DNA from: Thinopyrum elongatum
Taxonomy: Eukaryota > Streptophyta > Magnoliopsida > Poales > Poaceae
Assembly: GCA_011799875.1 (NCBI GenBank)
Contig: CM022299.1
Coordinates: 35,298,755-35,362,754 of the forward strand
DNA length: 64,000 bases
Direction of reading: 5' to 3'
Position 1 is the first letter of the stretch. Every line of letters starts with the position of its first letter. Under the pieces are notes generated by a model, which was given only the letters and a program-made list of their open reading frames with translations, was not told where the DNA came from and searched no databases. Below are positions 54,901 to 64,000 of the stretch, in pieces. A program made the translations under genes and the position numbers.

Positions 54901-56478
54901 TAAATCAACAGGTACAGAGTACAGACAAGTGGTGAATCGCTCAACCACAGAAGAAAAAAGTCCACCCCTGAACATCTAAAACTGGGGTGACAATATGCTT
55001 CTAGGTGTTACATTGATGATTGATTGCAAATTATTGTAATTGTCTGCTATTAGAGAAGATCTCTGGTAGAACATAAAGGTAGCAGATATAGTAATAACAC
55101 AAGGGATCTTACAGGCAGTAATTTTGAGCCTCTGACCACAGAAGCGTTGTTGTCTCTGAAGTCTGCAGATAAATCCATTGGAATTTGAACTTCCTACATG
55201 GAACTTACTGTGTTATAATCTTTAGGAAACAGGCTAAATTTGTCAAAAATATGTTGAATAAATCTAGCAAAAAATGAAAGAATCCATCAATAAGTCCGAA
55301 TGATGTATGCTGCTTCAAAATCATTTTTTTGATCCGGGACAGTTCCCATTATCTCGACATTGTGCAAACATTATTCGAAGGAGGAAGGCCTCACTGAACC
55401 GTCTGCCATGGCGGCCGAGGTAGTCGAGGACTCGATGTGGAATAGCACGGTCGAGCCCGAGCCTGCAGCCACGCGCGCAGATACGCGGGGTAGTGGGCAG
55501 ACAAACGAGACGAGACGTGGGAGCTGCGCTAGGAAACCATGGCGGCTAGGGTTCCCGCGCGGGGGGGGGGGGCGTGCAGGTGCATGGATGACGTCGCTGT
55601 GGCAATGGATCGGAGGAGAGCAGTAAGGGGTTCCCGAGCCCATGAGCGGGTGAGCAGGGAGCGGAGGATGTCGAGGCGGCTGGGGATCGGAGGAGAGCAG
55701 TAAGGCGGAGCCAGGAGGTTGAGCGGCGGCACGGAGGAACTCACCGCGGCATAGGAACAGAGAAAAACAGTAAGGGGAATGGGCTGGTGAGCGGCGGCGC
55801 AGAAGAGCACTGGATCTAGCCAAAGTCGGAGGCTGTGGCAACAGCTTTTGCGGCCATGAAGCTCGTGAGAAACGAATCACCCAATCAGCGGAGAGAGGTG
55901 GTTGATATAAAAGATTTCACTCTTTTTTGTTGCGTGATATTTGGACGGGGTGGTACTTCCAGATAATGTGGAGATGAGTACGGGAAGGTTACCTCTTCGT
56001 GGGAGGTGGGAGGTGGTGGACCACCGACAACACATGTTATGTTTCGTTGCTACATATCCGTTGTTAAAGGTGGGTTTTTGTTGTAGTGACTCACCGTTTC
56101 GGAATCAAGGGCAAGTTAGCTCCACGCTACATTGGTCCTTTCCGCATTATTGCAAGACGTGGTCAGGTGGCATATAAATTGGAGTTGCCACCGTAATTCT
56201 CTCATATCCACGACGTCTTCCATGTGTCGCAACTTTGTCGTTGCTTCAAGGAATCTCCGCACCGAGCAGTGGATCATGAAATGCTCGAATTGCAAGATGA
56301 TCTTTCTTATAAGGAGCATCCGATCCACATTCTCGATGAAGCTGAACGTCGGACTCGTCAGAAGATGACCAAGTTCCTGAAAGTGCAGTGGTCGAATCAC
56401 ACTGAACATGAAGCCACTTGGGAACGCGAGGATCATCTTCAGGAAGAATATCCCGACCTCTTTCCTTCTACCTCCTGA
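48956..56478 (+). pseudogene. gag-pol: Gypsy gag-pol of copy 2, multiply broken
   Basis: Gag starts at ATG 48956 (MADDPPPPPYIAV). Premature stops: TAG 49004, TAG 49355, TGA 51838, TAG 52164, TAG 52311, TGA 52583 and TAA 56194. Frameshifts lie near 51212, 51870 and 52563. The longest surviving piece (49385-51259) includes the zinc knuckle [14 protein letters not shown], the protease DSGASHSF and the RT with YLDD. RNase H (YCDAS) and the integrase core (DRGG, YHP) follow in broken frames. The CACTA element interrupts the integrase C-terminus at MKGT/HRFGIKG. The chromodomain-like tail continues after it (56224-56478). Domain order and sequence agree with copy 1. Confidence 0.93.
52952..56088. 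mobile_element. Non-autonomous CACTA element, 3137 bp
   Basis: Begins CACTACAACAGG and ends TTGTTGTAGTG, with TSD ACT (52949-52951 and 56089-56091). Removal restores the integrase frame. Subterminal copies of CAACGCAT/ATGCGTTG-type motifs lie at both ends, including an 18-bp near-perfect palindrome at 52977-52994. No transposase motif is seen. 53200-55330 is AT-rich without long frames; 55370-55900 is GC-rich with a run of twelve G (55561-55572) and open frames on the minus strand that I do not trust. Confidence 0.9.
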
Positions 56479-56497
56479 ATTCTCGGGACGGGAATTT

Positions 56498-56516
56498 CTT
56501 TTAGAGGAGGAGAATT
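56498..56516 (+). other. Polypurine tract of gypsy copy 2
   Basis: TTTTAGAGGAGGAGAATT directly before the 3' LTR, the same tract as copy 1 apart from one base near its end. Confidence 0.9.
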
Positions 56517-59500
56517 TGTAACACCCCGGTGTAATAACCACTGTGATCATCTGCTAATAATGCCAAGTCATTTTCATTTGCAGTGCCTAGTCACATTGGT
56601 TAAAGATTCAGTTCAAAGCCTTCTCTGAAAATCAACTCAAATTCAAAAGTGCAAAATAAAGTTGCTCAAAACTTGATGGAAAAATGTTCACCTTTTAGCA
56701 AATAATCCAAAACTATTTGCTGTTAAGGAACACAACATCATCATCAATCCTAAATGGGCTAAAGCATTTTAGCAGAACCAAAGCAGCACCTAAAATGCCC
56801 TATTCATTTTTTAATAAATTCAAAAGGTTTCCAAAAATGCCCAAACTTTTTGTGGCAGTGCTGGATATTGCAAAGTAATTATGTGAGCAGGTTTCACATT
56901 TTTGCAAAATCATTTGCTAGCTCAAAATAATGCCAAACCTTCTCTGTAAAAAAGAAAAAGGCAGAAACAGAAAAATAAATAAAAGGAAAGAGGCACTGTG
57001 CACTGGGCCTAAGTGCACAGTGCCCCGAACCCCAGCCCACCAGGCCCATCTCCCTTTCTCTCACCTGCGTGTCGCCGCCGCCTTGGACGCGAGCGCATGC
57101 TCCGGCCGTTCGCCGACACGGCGACACCCACCGACGCCCCACCGACGAGGGGATAAGGCCCCGGCCTCCCCTGCATTCCCCCTCGTCGCTTCGCTCACTC
57201 CTCCCCCCTCCCACTCGACCTCCTCGTCTCTCCCCACTCGGATCTGGCGAACCCGAGCGCGGCCGCTGCCACTGCTCCATCAGCTCCGCGGCCACCGTGC
57301 CTACCTCGCCTCCTCCTGGTGCTCACCGGCTACCTCATCGTCTTCCGCATCGCCTACGTCCTCGGGGTCGAGCCGAGCGCCTCTTCTCCGACCGGGGCGA
57401 GCTCATCTTCAACTTCGGATCGCCGGCGTTCGTCGACGATTCCGGCGCCACCGGACTTCCCCGAGCCCGCTACCTAGACCCTACGCCTCCACGGTGAGCC
57501 ACTGCGCCGTTGGCGCCCGTCCCTAACCCCTCTAGCCGTTCGTAGCTCCTGCCCCGACGAAGCCCGAACCCATCACCGCCTCGTTTGGTCGTCGACATGT
57601 CTCCGGTGACCATTTGGTCATGGGCCTGTGTCCGTTGTCCTCGCGCGCACGCGTAGAGCACGCCCGAAGCTTTAGATTGAGCTACTGCGCACTGCATCGC
57701 CGTTTGCGTCATCGCCCAAAACCTCCCCACCACGGCCCTCATCGCCGGCGACGATTCCGGCTGCCCCCGCACCAACCGATGCCACAGATCGACGCGGCGT
57801 GTTCTGCCCGTTCGAACGCGACCGAGAACGCACAAAACGGGGCACCACAGCGTGATTCCGACCGTCTCTGGCGTTCGGCCGCCGCTAGCGAGCTCGCCGG
57901 AGCCAGCTCCGGCGCTGCCGCTGACCTGGCGCGCGTGGGGCCCGCCCAGAGTCGTTGACTGTGGGTCCCAGCGCCTTCGTTGACCCCGTTGACCACGGTC
58001 AACGCGGGTACTATTCACCCCACAGTCGCTGACATGTGGGCCCGTTGCGGTTAATTAACCTAATTATCTATTTACTAATTAAAATAAACTAATTCACCTA
58101 AACTAGCCACTGACAATGCGGGCCCACTAGTTAATTAGGTTATTTAGCTAGTAATAACTCTGTTTAATTAGCTGAGTCACTGACCAGCGGGTCCCACTGG
58201 ACCCACATGTCAGGTTTGACCTGGTCAGCCGACCAGTTGACTGCTGATGTCACCATTGCATCATGCTGATGTCATAATTGTTTTCTGCTAGTATAAAAAA
58301 TTCCAAAAAATACTAAAATCTTTAGAAATTCGTAGAAAATAAATAGTAGTTCGGATCGAAAAACTTTGTACATGAAAGTTGATCAGCACGACGAGACGAA
58401 GCTGACCGTGCCATCTGTTTCCATGTCGGGACCCTCTACGTAGGTGAACCCGCAACTTTTTGCCCGTTTCTGTTAGGTGAATAGTGCATATACACCGGTT
58501 AATAAATCCAACTGGAATCCTAAAATAACTAATATGACTAAGACATGCTTTTAGGCAACCCTGCACTGCACGTTAGCATAGCATGCTCTGCGTTGCATAT
58601 GTTTGTTGTATATTTATCTATTTCCTCCCCCTCTTCTCTCTCGATAGAGCCCGGTACCGACGCAGCTCCGGAGATCGATGACCCCTGACGACCCTGCCTT
58701 TGCCGCCGAGCAACCAGGCAAGCCCCCCTTTCGATCATCCCGATATCGCCCATTCTATTCTCTCATGCTTGCATTAGATTTTGCTACTGTAATTGATTGC
58801 TCCTATTCTGTTGCATAGCCTGTTTTTGTAACTACTGTTGATACCTGCTAATATCCAAACTGCTTAGTATAGGTTGGTTAGTGACCCATCAGAGCCCCCA
58901 CTTTGACCCAACTGCCCCGCTGGATTATCAGAAGACCCGATCAACGGGATCGAAGACCAGACCCCAGCACCGCACATCACCCCCTTAGTTGTACGACACT
59001 GCAGCGTTACTATCGAGTGCCGATGGTGATACCTCGTATAGCACTTTTGATGTTAACTCTGTAGAGTAGCTATTCGGTTGTGGTCATCGAGGGTGATTCC
59101 TCTTTCACCACTCCCGATAACGACGCTGTCGTGCAACACCTCAAGTGTGAACCCATCGAGGGTGATTCCTCCGAGTTCACCTTGACGGATACATCAAGTA
59201 GGAATCCAACGAGGGTGATACCTCGGATTCTTCAGATGTTATGGACACACGGATACGTGGACTTTACAACTGATACTTGGAAAGGCGGGTCGACCCTGAG
59301 GGGTACCCGCGAATGATGGGATGTCGGGTTGACCTGGAGGTTACCCGTGAGATAAATACGAGGCGCGGCCGGGCATTCTTAGCCCTTGCAGCAAGTCCTC
59401 GAGACGGGGCGACGGGGTCACATTGATCGTGAGTCTCTGCTCGTTACCGCAAGCCCCTAATCCACTAACGATTTGGATATTTGATCTGAGCAGGCCTCTG

Positions 59501-60632
59501 GCCTGATAGCACTAACCATCACGTGAACTTATGGGCACTCTGCATCGTGGCATCAGCCAAAAGCTCTGTCAGATGTCCAGTTCAGCCTGGTGGCCGGGCT
59601 GGGCCGGCACCATCCTATAGTGGTGGAGCCTGGTTCGCCCTGCACACAACGACCCGGAGGGCGAGGGGCGATGGCCCAAGACCCCCTTGTGCTTAGGATG
59701 TAGACCGATGGGGACCTCTCTGCTGAGCTGTAGGTAGGGTTGCGGTGTATCGTTTGACCGAGGCCGGGCATGACCCAGGAATCTGTGTCCGTCCGGAGTT
59801 AAGCGAGCATGGTGGGTAAGTTGGTGCACCCCTGCAGGGAAGAAAACATCTATCGATAGCCTGTCCTACGGTAACGGACACTCGGAGTTGTATCCCTATC
59901 GATACAACTAGAACTTGAGATGATACCTGGATACGTGGCTCCGGGATCGCTTTCTCGCAGGGAGTCGAGGAAGGATCTCTGGGCGAGGTTGATAACACTA
60001 CCACTATTATATATTGTACTGATCTACTCTCTTCTATTGTTGCAAGAACGCTGAAGATGCTAGTCTTTGATAGGACTAGGCCTTCTCTCTACTCTGGCAT
60101 TTCTGTAGCCCAGTCCACATATGCAGCCTTCCTTTGATAATGTTGCATATGTAGTGTAGATCCTTGCTTGCTGAGTACTTCCGATGAGTACTCACGGTTG
60201 CTTTGCTTTCTTTTTCCCCCATATCTATTTGATGCAACCAGATGACAGAGCCCCTGAGACAGCTGCCCCGCTGACGACTACTACCACCTCGAGGGTGGTT
60301 ACTACTACGAGCTTGTCGATGACCAGGAGTAGGATCGAAGGGTCCCAGGCAGGAAGCCTGCGCATTTCGATCGTAGCTTTTATTTTGCGCCGCCTTTCTT
60401 AAGGCTTCTCTGTTAACTTATGTCTGTACTCAGATGTCTAACGCTTCTGCTGATGCTTGTTTGTCATCAAGCTTATGTATTCGAGCCCTCGAGGCCCTGG
60501 CTTGTAATATAAAGCTTGTATGTCTTTGTTTATGTTTTAGAGTTGTGTTGTGATATCTTCAAGTGAGTCCTTAGGCTTGATCGTGTGCATTTGCGTGTAT
60601 GATTAGTGCACAATTAAGCCGGGGGCATCACA
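56517..60632 (+). repeat. 3' LTR of gypsy copy 2
   Basis: From TGTAACACCCCGGTG to GGGGGCATCACA. Differences from the 5' LTR are scattered single bases and small indels. Confidence 0.95.
59021..59224 (+). promoter_or_regulatory. Four spaced GAGGGTGAT(A/T)CCTC motifs, 3' LTR copy
   Basis: The same array as 46720-46923. The first motif here carries one substitution (CGATGGTGATACCTC); the other three are intact. Confidence 0.6.
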
Positions 60633-60637
60633 GCCTT

Positions 60638-62242
60638 GGCTGCAATAATTTTTCGCTATCAGTCTTTCTGAATGGTGCAATATGTTGACCGATATGCTTT
60701 GTGAAAATCGGATTGCTAACCAATAAATTACCCTTCTTCATTGGTCTCTCAATATTGCTTATGAAGATTTTTCTAATATATGCATGAACAACTAAGTTAT
60801 GACCAAATCTGAAAATAGGTAAATTATTTGCTAGACATACCTATTCAAATATGTTGGGAGAGCATGATGGTGGTGTGACTTGAAGAATATCTTGCTCCGC
60901 CTTCGGATAGCTCCCCAACGCCTTGTCATCATCTTTTTCTTGATTTCGTGCATCATTAGTTTGAAGATCTTTGTCCATTGAACTTTGTTCGGCTACTTGT
61001 TCTTGTTCTTGAAGTTCGTCAATTTCTATGCCACGAAACTCATAGGGAGGAAGTAGGTTCCATTAACTTCAGAAAAATTAAGTATGGTTATTTTGCTATG
61101 CTTTCCATGCCCTTTCTCAACAATGCTCACCTCTTTGGATTTGATGGATTCGGAATACATACTACTTGATTCGGCTTTTTCAACTGAAGCATCTTTCATG
61201 TTTCGAATCATCATTCTTTTCATTGATACTACCAATTGGCAATGCTTTTTTTATCCGAGCCAATTCTTGTTCTATTTGTTTCTGGCGGCAAGCGGCAAAA
61301 TTGGTTTTAATCTTTTTCTCAATTCCAGCCCACTCCGGATATGATTGCCCCCCAATGATTTTAGATTCTTTCGGCAATGACATATGGGTGTTGCCGAACT
61401 TTGCAATTGTGTAGGGGGTGTATAATATGATGTAGTACTAGGTGAAGGCATATGCATTGTTGTAAAACCATATTTTTGCTTGCCAATTTTATCAATTGAC
61501 AAATATTCATCTTCTTGCAAAACTCTAGCTTTTATTGCCGCATAATCAGGAAATAGCCTCTTTTCATGTTGTTCAAGACAAAGAGCACTAATCCTTTTAT
61601 TTTGGGCTAAACTCTTCAATGCAGCCACCACTACTCCATCTTCTACAATATTGGGCACAACCGCTCCTATAAAATTTACATTTATTCGGCTATGACCAGG
61701 AAGGTGTGAAGCCGAATTATGAACATCTACAGTGTGTATGGTGCTGAAAAATTACTGACATGGGGTGTAGCATATGACGGTTGAGAGTAACTGGCCGAAT
61801 AGCTAGTAGTAACATGGCCAATTCTCCCATCCATCGGCATGGTTTAACTACTATATTGTAAATTAGTTGCCAATGAATAAAAAGGTGAAACACTTTGCCG
61901 CATGCTATTGGAAGTTCCTACATGAGGTGTTTCAACTTGATCGACCAAACTCATCATGTCGTCCATCGGCATAACGATTTGTGGGGTTGTTGATGCATGA
62001 GAGTTGGAGTACATATGGTGCATGTTACTAGTATCATAAGAAGTTGAAGCATGTAAATTACTTTGAATCGGCCTTTGCATGTAATTAGATACATTATTGA
62101 AAAAACTAGGGCTGGCCGATAGAGTATACTCATTGAATGATCTAGTAACACCATATGAATTATTTGCATCTACAGTAGGGAATTGGATATTCATATTACC
62201 TTTGTAGATTGCAAACCCTAGATGACAATCTCTTCGTAGCAA
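60638..62242 (-). pseudogene. gag: Gag N-terminal region of the gag-only gypsy element
   Basis: Minus-strand fragments include MNIQFPTVDANNSYGVTRSF with many Asn/Ser/Thr residues and MDDMMSLVDQVETPHVGTSNS (62242-61844). Then come a helix-rich piece (VVAALKSLAQNKRISALCLEQHEKRLF, 61272-61658) and PEWAGIEKKIKTNFAACRQKQIEQELARIKKALPIG (61180-61383), in different frames. The frame changes show at least two small indels. Continuity with 42682-44213 is broken by gypsy copy 2. The part nearest the insertion (60638-60970) has no clear coding and may be an intron, since an acceptor-like site follows on the other side. No catalytic motif is seen. Confidence 0.6.
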
Positions 62243-62296
62243 GAACGGGCTAGGGAGCGTTCAAAGCTTCGTCCCTAGCGGAGTCGCCAAAAAGTA

Positions 62297-62325
62297 TGTT
62301 CGCACACGAACACGTCATCGTGTAC
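62297..62325 (-). repeat. Start of the 5' LTR of the gag-only gypsy element
   Basis: Twenty-nine bases matching 41266-41294 (three or so differences) before a copia LTR cuts in. The rest of this LTR must lie beyond the right edge of the window. Confidence 0.75.
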
Positions 62326-64000
62326 TGCTGGAATTTTGTCTATTTTGGGCCAGCCCAATAACAATTTCAGAAATTCCTAATAAATCCTAGAGGCCCACGC
62401 AGCCCATTCGTGCAAGGCAAGAGGTGGAACCAAAGTTTAGTCCCACATTGCTAGTTTGGTGGGAGTTGGACCTCCTTATAAGGGAGGTTGTTTCCCCACA
62501 TGTATGAGCATGAGAACAAGAGGGACATTCACGCGCACTCCTCCTCCGTCGCCCGCCTCACCACGCCATGCCTCATCATGATGCGCCGCGGGTTGCGGGA
62601 ATGAGGCGAGCCGATGTCTAAATTTTTGCCACGCACGACGGGTATACGAAAGGTCACTCAGGAGCTGGAAATGAACGCTGCACCCTTCGACTGCTGTCTG
62701 TTCATTTCGTCTCCCTCTTTCTCTTCAGCTCCCAACGCAGCCTATTCGCCTCCTTCTCCTGTGCCTATAAAAGAGAGGTCGCTCCTCCCAGAGAGACACA
62801 TCAGAAGACCATCTTCCTCACGCCACCAAGTTTCTGAGCACTGCGCTGCTGCTACGATCTTCCCCATCCCGGCTTGCGGCGTGCACCGCAGGTCGGGATA
62901 GTAGGCCTCCGAAACCGCACCTCTTTGAGTCCTGTAGGGGAGAAGGGTGATAAGGTTTTTGGGGAGCGCTCCGCGCGACTACTGACTTCTTCATCACGGA
63001 CGCCCCGCACTCCGACGACTACTTCCCCGACGATGACTTCATCCCCGACGTGGACAACCTCCTCGATGACATGGTTGGCGAGGACACCGACCCCAAGACC
63101 GGTGCTTCTGCTCCTGTTCTATACGTTCTCATGCTCTCTCTGTTTGAGTTTCTGCCACAACTTCTTGCTCTACTGTCTGCTCTACATATGTTCAGTTCTA
63201 GTTCACATATGCAGATACTATTTACCTTCTCTCTGTCGGATTGCATGACTTGTTTTATCTCTGCTACAACAATCATGCTTTATCTACTATTTCCGTTAAT
63301 AAAATCATATGGTAAATTGCTCATATTTCCAACAATCCGAAAACCTTATAATAGGCAATTTACCCCGAGTGGTTTTGTTGTTTCCATCAGACCTCCTATG
63401 TTTGATGGTATCCACTATAAGAGGCGGCGCGTGAGAGCAGTCTTATGGTTTCAAACCATGAGTTGCTATGATGCCACCCTTGGCAAACCTGAAGGAGATA
63501 ATGATGCTCAACAGGAACAAGCTTTTCAGAAAATGGATACCCTGTTTAAGGCTGCTCTCTTGAGTGTTCTTGGTGAGAACATAGTTGATGCTTATGCGTC
63601 AATTGATAATGGAAAAAATATGTGGGACGCACTCGAGGCCAAGTTTGGGGTCTCGGATGCCGGCACTGAGCTGTACATCATGGAGCAATTCTATGACTAC
63701 AGGATGACTGAAGAGCGCTCCGTGGTTGAGCAACCTCGCGAGATACAGTCGTTTGCTAGAGAACTTGAGCACTTCAATTGTATGCTACCAGAAAAGTTTG
63801 TTGCCGGAGGCATCATCACTAAGCTTCCTCCTTCGTGGAGGAACTTTGCTACCTTACTGAAGCATAAGAGGTAGGAGTTTTCCGTTCCGGATCTCATTGG
63901 TACTCTTGATGTCGAAGAAAAGGCGAGAGCAAAGGACACACGTGCTCGAGGTATTGAGCGAGGATCTAGTGCCAATCTGGTACAGAAGAAAAACTTCCAG
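62326..64000 (+). mobile_element. Ty1/copia element, 5' part only
   Basis: The LTR appears to start at TGCTGGAATTTTGTC (62326) and to end near TTTCCAACA (63334), about 1.0 kb. It includes a TATAAAAGAG box at about 62764, fitting a promoter for a transcript starting around 62790. No standard primer site follows, so the LTR end or leader has been altered. A copia-type gag follows and runs past the window. The target is the LTR of the gag-only gypsy element; the 5 bp to the left are TGTAC. Confidence 0.75.
63398..64000 (+). pseudogene. gag: Copia gag, one nonsense codon, truncated by the window edge
   Basis: From MFDGIHYKRRRVRAVLWFQTM the frame shows the usual copia gag style: MWDALEAKFG, LYIMEQFYDYRM, VVEQPREIQSFARELEHF and LPPSWRNFATLLKHKR. 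It ends at TAG 63872-63874, after which the same frame continues EFSVPDLIGTLDVEEKARAKD to the window edge. LLKHKR followed by Q is the common form in this family, so CAG to TAG is likely but not proven here. The open frame reaches back to 63050 into the LTR; I prefer the methionine at 63398 because gag-like sequence begins there. Confidence 0.8.

Larger units (their letters stand above)
44219..60632 (+). mobile_element. Long-LTR Ty3/gypsy retrotransposon, copy 2, containing a CACTA insertion
   Basis: LTRs of 4120 and 4116 bp, TSD GCCTT (44214-44218 and 60633-60637), primer site TGGTATCAGAGCC, gag-pol in the order protease, RT, RNase H, integrase, and polypurine tract. It is the same family as copy 1 but clearly diverged, and sits in the opposite orientation. 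It is heavily damaged: at least seven nonsense codons and three frameshifts in gag-pol, loss of the extra ORF, and the CACTA element at 52952-56088. The two LTRs are nevertheless similar to each other by eye. The copy may have been mobilised in trans when already defective, or the coding region may have decayed faster. Confidence 0.95.
41266..62325 (-). mobile_element. Gag-only (non-autonomous) Ty3/gypsy-type element, interrupted by gypsy copy 2
   Basis: The 3' LTR is 41266-42261 and the start of the 5' LTR is 62297-62325. Both share TGTTCGCA(T/C)A(T/C)GAACACGTCA. Between them, excluding 44219-60637, lie about 3.6 kb with gag-like fragments on the minus strand and no protease, RT or integrase motif. 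The minus-strand sequence after the 5' LTR (TTTTTGGCGACTCCGCTAGG, 62272-62293) is in the primer-site position. Gypsy copy 2 inserted with TSD GCCTT, and a copia element inserted in the 5' LTR. Superfamily is inferred from the gag style and the TGGCGACTCCGC leader. Confidence 0.75.

Noticed and set aside
55371..55880. 169-codon minus-strand frame in the CACTA element
   Set aside because: Low-complexity Pro/Arg/Ser composition next to a run of twelve G; no domain or homologue recognised. Mentioned only as a possible captured fragment.

Overview
This is intergenic DNA from a large plant genome, almost certainly a Triticeae grass (wheat, barley, Aegilops or a relative). It is close to wall-to-wall nested transposable elements. 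The grass-specific clues, recognised from memory rather than by search, are a BARE/WIS/Angela-type copia LTR, Ty3/gypsy elements with LTRs of about 4.1 kb and initiator-Met primer sites, a Stowaway MITE, PIF/Harbinger elements with TAA target duplications, a CACTA element and a MuDR-type element. I see no intact host gene, no tRNA or rRNA gene, and nothing prokaryotic.

Left block (1-24.9 kb). A minus-strand Mutator-like element fills 1-5621, with its left end outside the window. Its transposase gene is split by an 868-bp hAT-like insertion, and a zinc-finger/coiled-coil companion gene lies downstream. It abuts a short piece of sequence (5622-5710) that recurs at 28.15 kb. Next come a retroposon-like repeat (5711-5922 plus 24453-24885), a Harbinger element inside it (5926-24449, TSD TAA), a complete 14.2-kb gypsy element inside the Harbinger (6081-20275, minus strand, TSD ATTTG), and a solo copia LTR (20931-22670) inside the Harbinger's ORF1-type gene. 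The gypsy element keeps an intact 977-codon pol frame and an extra 257-281 codon ORF ahead of gag.

Middle block (24.9-41.2 kb). This is a patchwork of diverged duplicated segments (24.9-27.6, 28.1-31.2 and 36.1-37.3 kb) mixed with AT-rich higher-order repeats. It also holds a broken Ulp1-type cysteine protease gene (31.3-32.6 kb), a Stowaway MITE, Harbinger-type elements (37.5-39.1 and 39.7-41.3 kb) and a 675-bp poly-A retroposon with a 16-bp TSD.

Right block (41.3-64 kb). A gag-only gypsy element (41266 to 62325, minus strand) is interrupted by a second copy of the long-LTR gypsy family (44219-60632, plus strand, TSD GCCTT). That copy is interrupted by a 3.1-kb CACTA element (52952-56088, TSD ACT). 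A copia element begins at 62326 and runs off the window.

The two long-LTR gypsy copies serve as references for each other. Their comparison shows how each copy decayed (mainly CAG to TAG, CGA to TGA and CAA to TAA), a four-fold LTR motif with conserved spacing, and loss of the extra ORF from the second copy. The most interesting candidate is that extra ORF, whose residues 48-127 resemble a double-stranded-RNA-binding fold, although the key basic residues are missing. That likeness is inference only.
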